Assembly (NCBI GenBank): GCA_017163975.1
Contig: JAFFSR010000227.1
Coordinates: forward strand, 6,438,501 to 6,502,500
Source: Anastatus disparis
Lineage: Eukaryota > Arthropoda > Insecta > Hymenoptera > Eupelmidae
Direction of reading: 5' to 3'
Length of the DNA: 64,000 bases
A model generated the notes under the pieces. It was not told the origin of the DNA, did no database searches, and saw only the letters and a program-made list of their open reading frames with translations. This document shows positions 61,669 through 64,000 of this stretch, piece by piece; within the stretch, counting starts at the first letter, position 1, and every line of letters begins with the position of its first letter. The translations under genes were made by a program, and so were the position numbers.

Positions 61669-64000
61669 TGGTCTAAATTTATTGAAATCCATAAAAAAAG
61701 TTTTGAGCCTGTTCGTCGATTATTTTAGCAGAGAGGTTAATAGTAAAAAAAATTTAACTATGATATTTATTAATTCAAAATCAAGTAATTTAAAATTGCA
61801 AATGAAAAAATCTTTTTTTAATACGTAAATGACTAGTTAATTAATTAAAATACGTGCTATCCTTTCATAGGATTCGTAAATCATTAAATATTTGACAATA
61901 TTGTTATGATATTAATAATTAATAAATATTTATTATTATGTACAACCTTTATTCATATTTTTTTACGAAAATGCTGCTTTTCCTATCTATTCCAGAAATA
62001 AAAACTCTTCGTGTTTCTCTCAAAATAACGTTTTTCGACCCGGTTGACATACTTTAAAAAAAAAAAAAACATTACATCTAACGAGCTCAAAATTTTACAG
62101 CTTATTTTAACAAATTTTTACAGCTACACAACATTACAATTTTTCATTAATATTAAATGTATGTTTAAAATAAATCAAATTATAAAAAAATTATTGAAAA
62201 ATTTAAAAAGTCCGTCATTTTTCTTCTAAATTGGTTTTTTGAAATTTGAATCATAGCGACATTTCTACTTTTGAATAATCTTTTTGATTTTTTGTTTCAA
62301 ATGCTTTAAAGTAGAGATATCATATCAACCAGTTTTAAATAGGGGTAAATTTAGGCAGCCATATCAGTGCAATATACCACGTAAAAAAATATCGTACATT
62401 ATTTCAAAATTTAATATTTACGTTTAAATAGTTAGAATAAATAAAATTAATTTTTGAAAGAAACCCAACGAAATGACAAACATGAAGCAACATAAATTTC
62501 CGGTCTTACATATAATACCAATTTTGTTAATTTAATTATAAAAAGAATAATTTTAAAAGTAATGATCGATTCAATTTACTTAAACTATTTAGCCCCTACG
62601 GAAGTTCATACGGAAGTAAATGAGCAACTCAATTTGTAACGGTTTTTTCAACCTAGCAACTAATTTACTCTAAAAGAAAAAAAAATCAGTCAATCAATAG
62701 CAATACAATAAAATATAATACGAAAAAATCAAATATAAATCAATATCTAATTAATATTAGAACCTTTTATAAAAAAGTTAATACTAATATCGTTTCACGC
62801 AATATTAGTATGATACCTAATAAATTTTTGACTACAGAGAATCTCCCAGCCATTAAAATAATCGACATATCAGTTCCGAACAATAATGAGAACAGAGGTA
62901 TAAACCTATAAAGCCCCAAACTAATTCGTTTTATCCACAATATTTATTCGTATTACTCAGGCCACAAAAGCCGCATACACATACTGTACACCTAAATAGA
63001 ATCGTATTATCTGAAAGCTTCTCTCTTCCGTCCCTCTTTTCTCTCTTTTCTCCTCTTACAAAAGAAATAAAAGCTCCGCACACAAAACCAGTAGCAATGC
63101 TACAAAGTATACAGATATACATGTATATAAGTGTACAAAGGTATACGTTGAAAATCGAATGTTCCGAAAACTAGATTAGAAACATCTCACAGCCACACGT
63201 GTACAGAGCAGAGCAGCAGTAGCAGCAGCTATATGCTTCGTGTTCCTAACATTGATGAATTGAATAATCAGACCTTAAATGTGCACGTCTCTTGCTTATA
63301 TAGCTCTGCGAAAGAGAAAGAGAGAGGACTGCTCTTCGATCTATGCACACATACTATATGTAACATATAGTAACGCAACACCTGTTACAGTTAGCCGTAA
63401 AGCTAAATCGAAACAGATGCTCCGAAAAGTCGAGGCGCAGCTCATTTGGCGAGAGAGAGTAAAGGGAAAAGATGGAGAGAGAGAAAGGTTCGGGATCGAA
63501 CAGGTGCGTCAGCTGCAATGTGTGTCTGTATATCTATAAACGAAACCAATAGGGAGAACACACGTACAAAAGGGAAATGTTTCTATATATACATATAAAA
63601 GAAAAAAAACAGTCTTTTTTGTCAATTTGCTCTAGAGTAAACATGCGCGCGTGGTTCGTTTTTCTAAAAAAAAAATCAACCATCTCTACCTTCTCCTTTT
63701 TTCTTTCTCTTTCAAAGTCTAGATAAAGAATGATTCGTCTTCTTTTCTTTTCGTTAAAATACAGTGAGCATTGAAAATATAATCTTGAGTTAATTAGAAA
63801 TAACGACAGGTAGAGAGAGAGCAGTTGTTTATTAATTGAAAAAAATATCAAATTATTGGATAAAATAAACTCTTCCTTGGTAATTGAATTAAACCAATTA
63901 ACTCGGATTATATCTACAATTGTACACAGCTACATATAGACATTGTTATTTATTGTACAAGAGATATATCGCCAAATGCTTAATGTTTATTTATATTGTT

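Larger units (their letters stand above)
53949..64000. other. Region upstream of the first visible Phlpp exon (5' intron or flank)
   Basis: 10 kb with no exon I can support. It holds two SINE copies (54726-54928, 61472-61668) and a long-inverted-repeat element (58223-59628). Stretches 56400-57300 and 62950-63850 are purine/pyrimidine-rich with (GA)/(TC) words. The first visible exon begins in phase 0 with a splice acceptor, so at least one more coding exon must lie upstream, either missed here or beyond 64000. Confidence 0.7.

Overview
This is an AT-rich nuclear window from an animal, most likely an insect. The grounds are one very intron-rich gene with GT-AG splicing, a Jockey-type non-LTR retrotransposon, tRNA-derived SINEs, foldback elements, microsatellites and long A/T runs. 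I cannot fix the order from sequence alone; a hymenopteran is only a guess.

One gene fills most of the window on the minus strand: Phlpp, the PH-domain leucine-rich-repeat protein phosphatase. Fourteen coding exons can be placed between 53948 and 1, and every junction keeps the reading frame. Read 5' to 3' on the minus strand they give the end of an RA-like region (53948-53795), a PH domain with a glutamine-rich insertion (51535-51401, 49772-49483), a Q-rich linker and a long leucine-rich-repeat array (34170 down to about 2150), and the start of the PP2C-type phosphatase domain (315-1). The gene is open at both ends: the rest of the phosphatase lies beyond base 1, and the N-terminus lies upstream of 53948. 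About 924 codons are visible. Two introns exceed 15 kb. A separate ATG exon at 36446-36324 has a donor in the phase needed to splice to the LRR exons and could start a PH-less isoform.

The rest is mainly intronic or 5' flanking DNA carrying mobile elements. Eight copies of one tRNA-derived SINE of about 190 bp are present, in both orientations. One copy is interrupted by a 2.3 kb Jockey-type element with a 15-bp target duplication and a poly(A) tail. That element has an intact ORF1 but only the first 30 codons of ORF2, so it resembles the ORF1-only (HAL1-like) elements of mammals. Three inverted-repeat elements are clear: a compact palindromic MITE at 48662-48832, a foldback element with tandem-repeat arms at 25032-25583, and a 1.4 kb element with long near-identical inverted arms and a 3-bp TAA duplication at 58223-59628. 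No rRNA, functional tRNA, CRISPR or prokaryotic feature was seen.

From 53949 to 64000 I find no further Phlpp exon; this is either a 5' intron or the gene's flank. Residue numbers below count from the first visible Phlpp codon at 53948.
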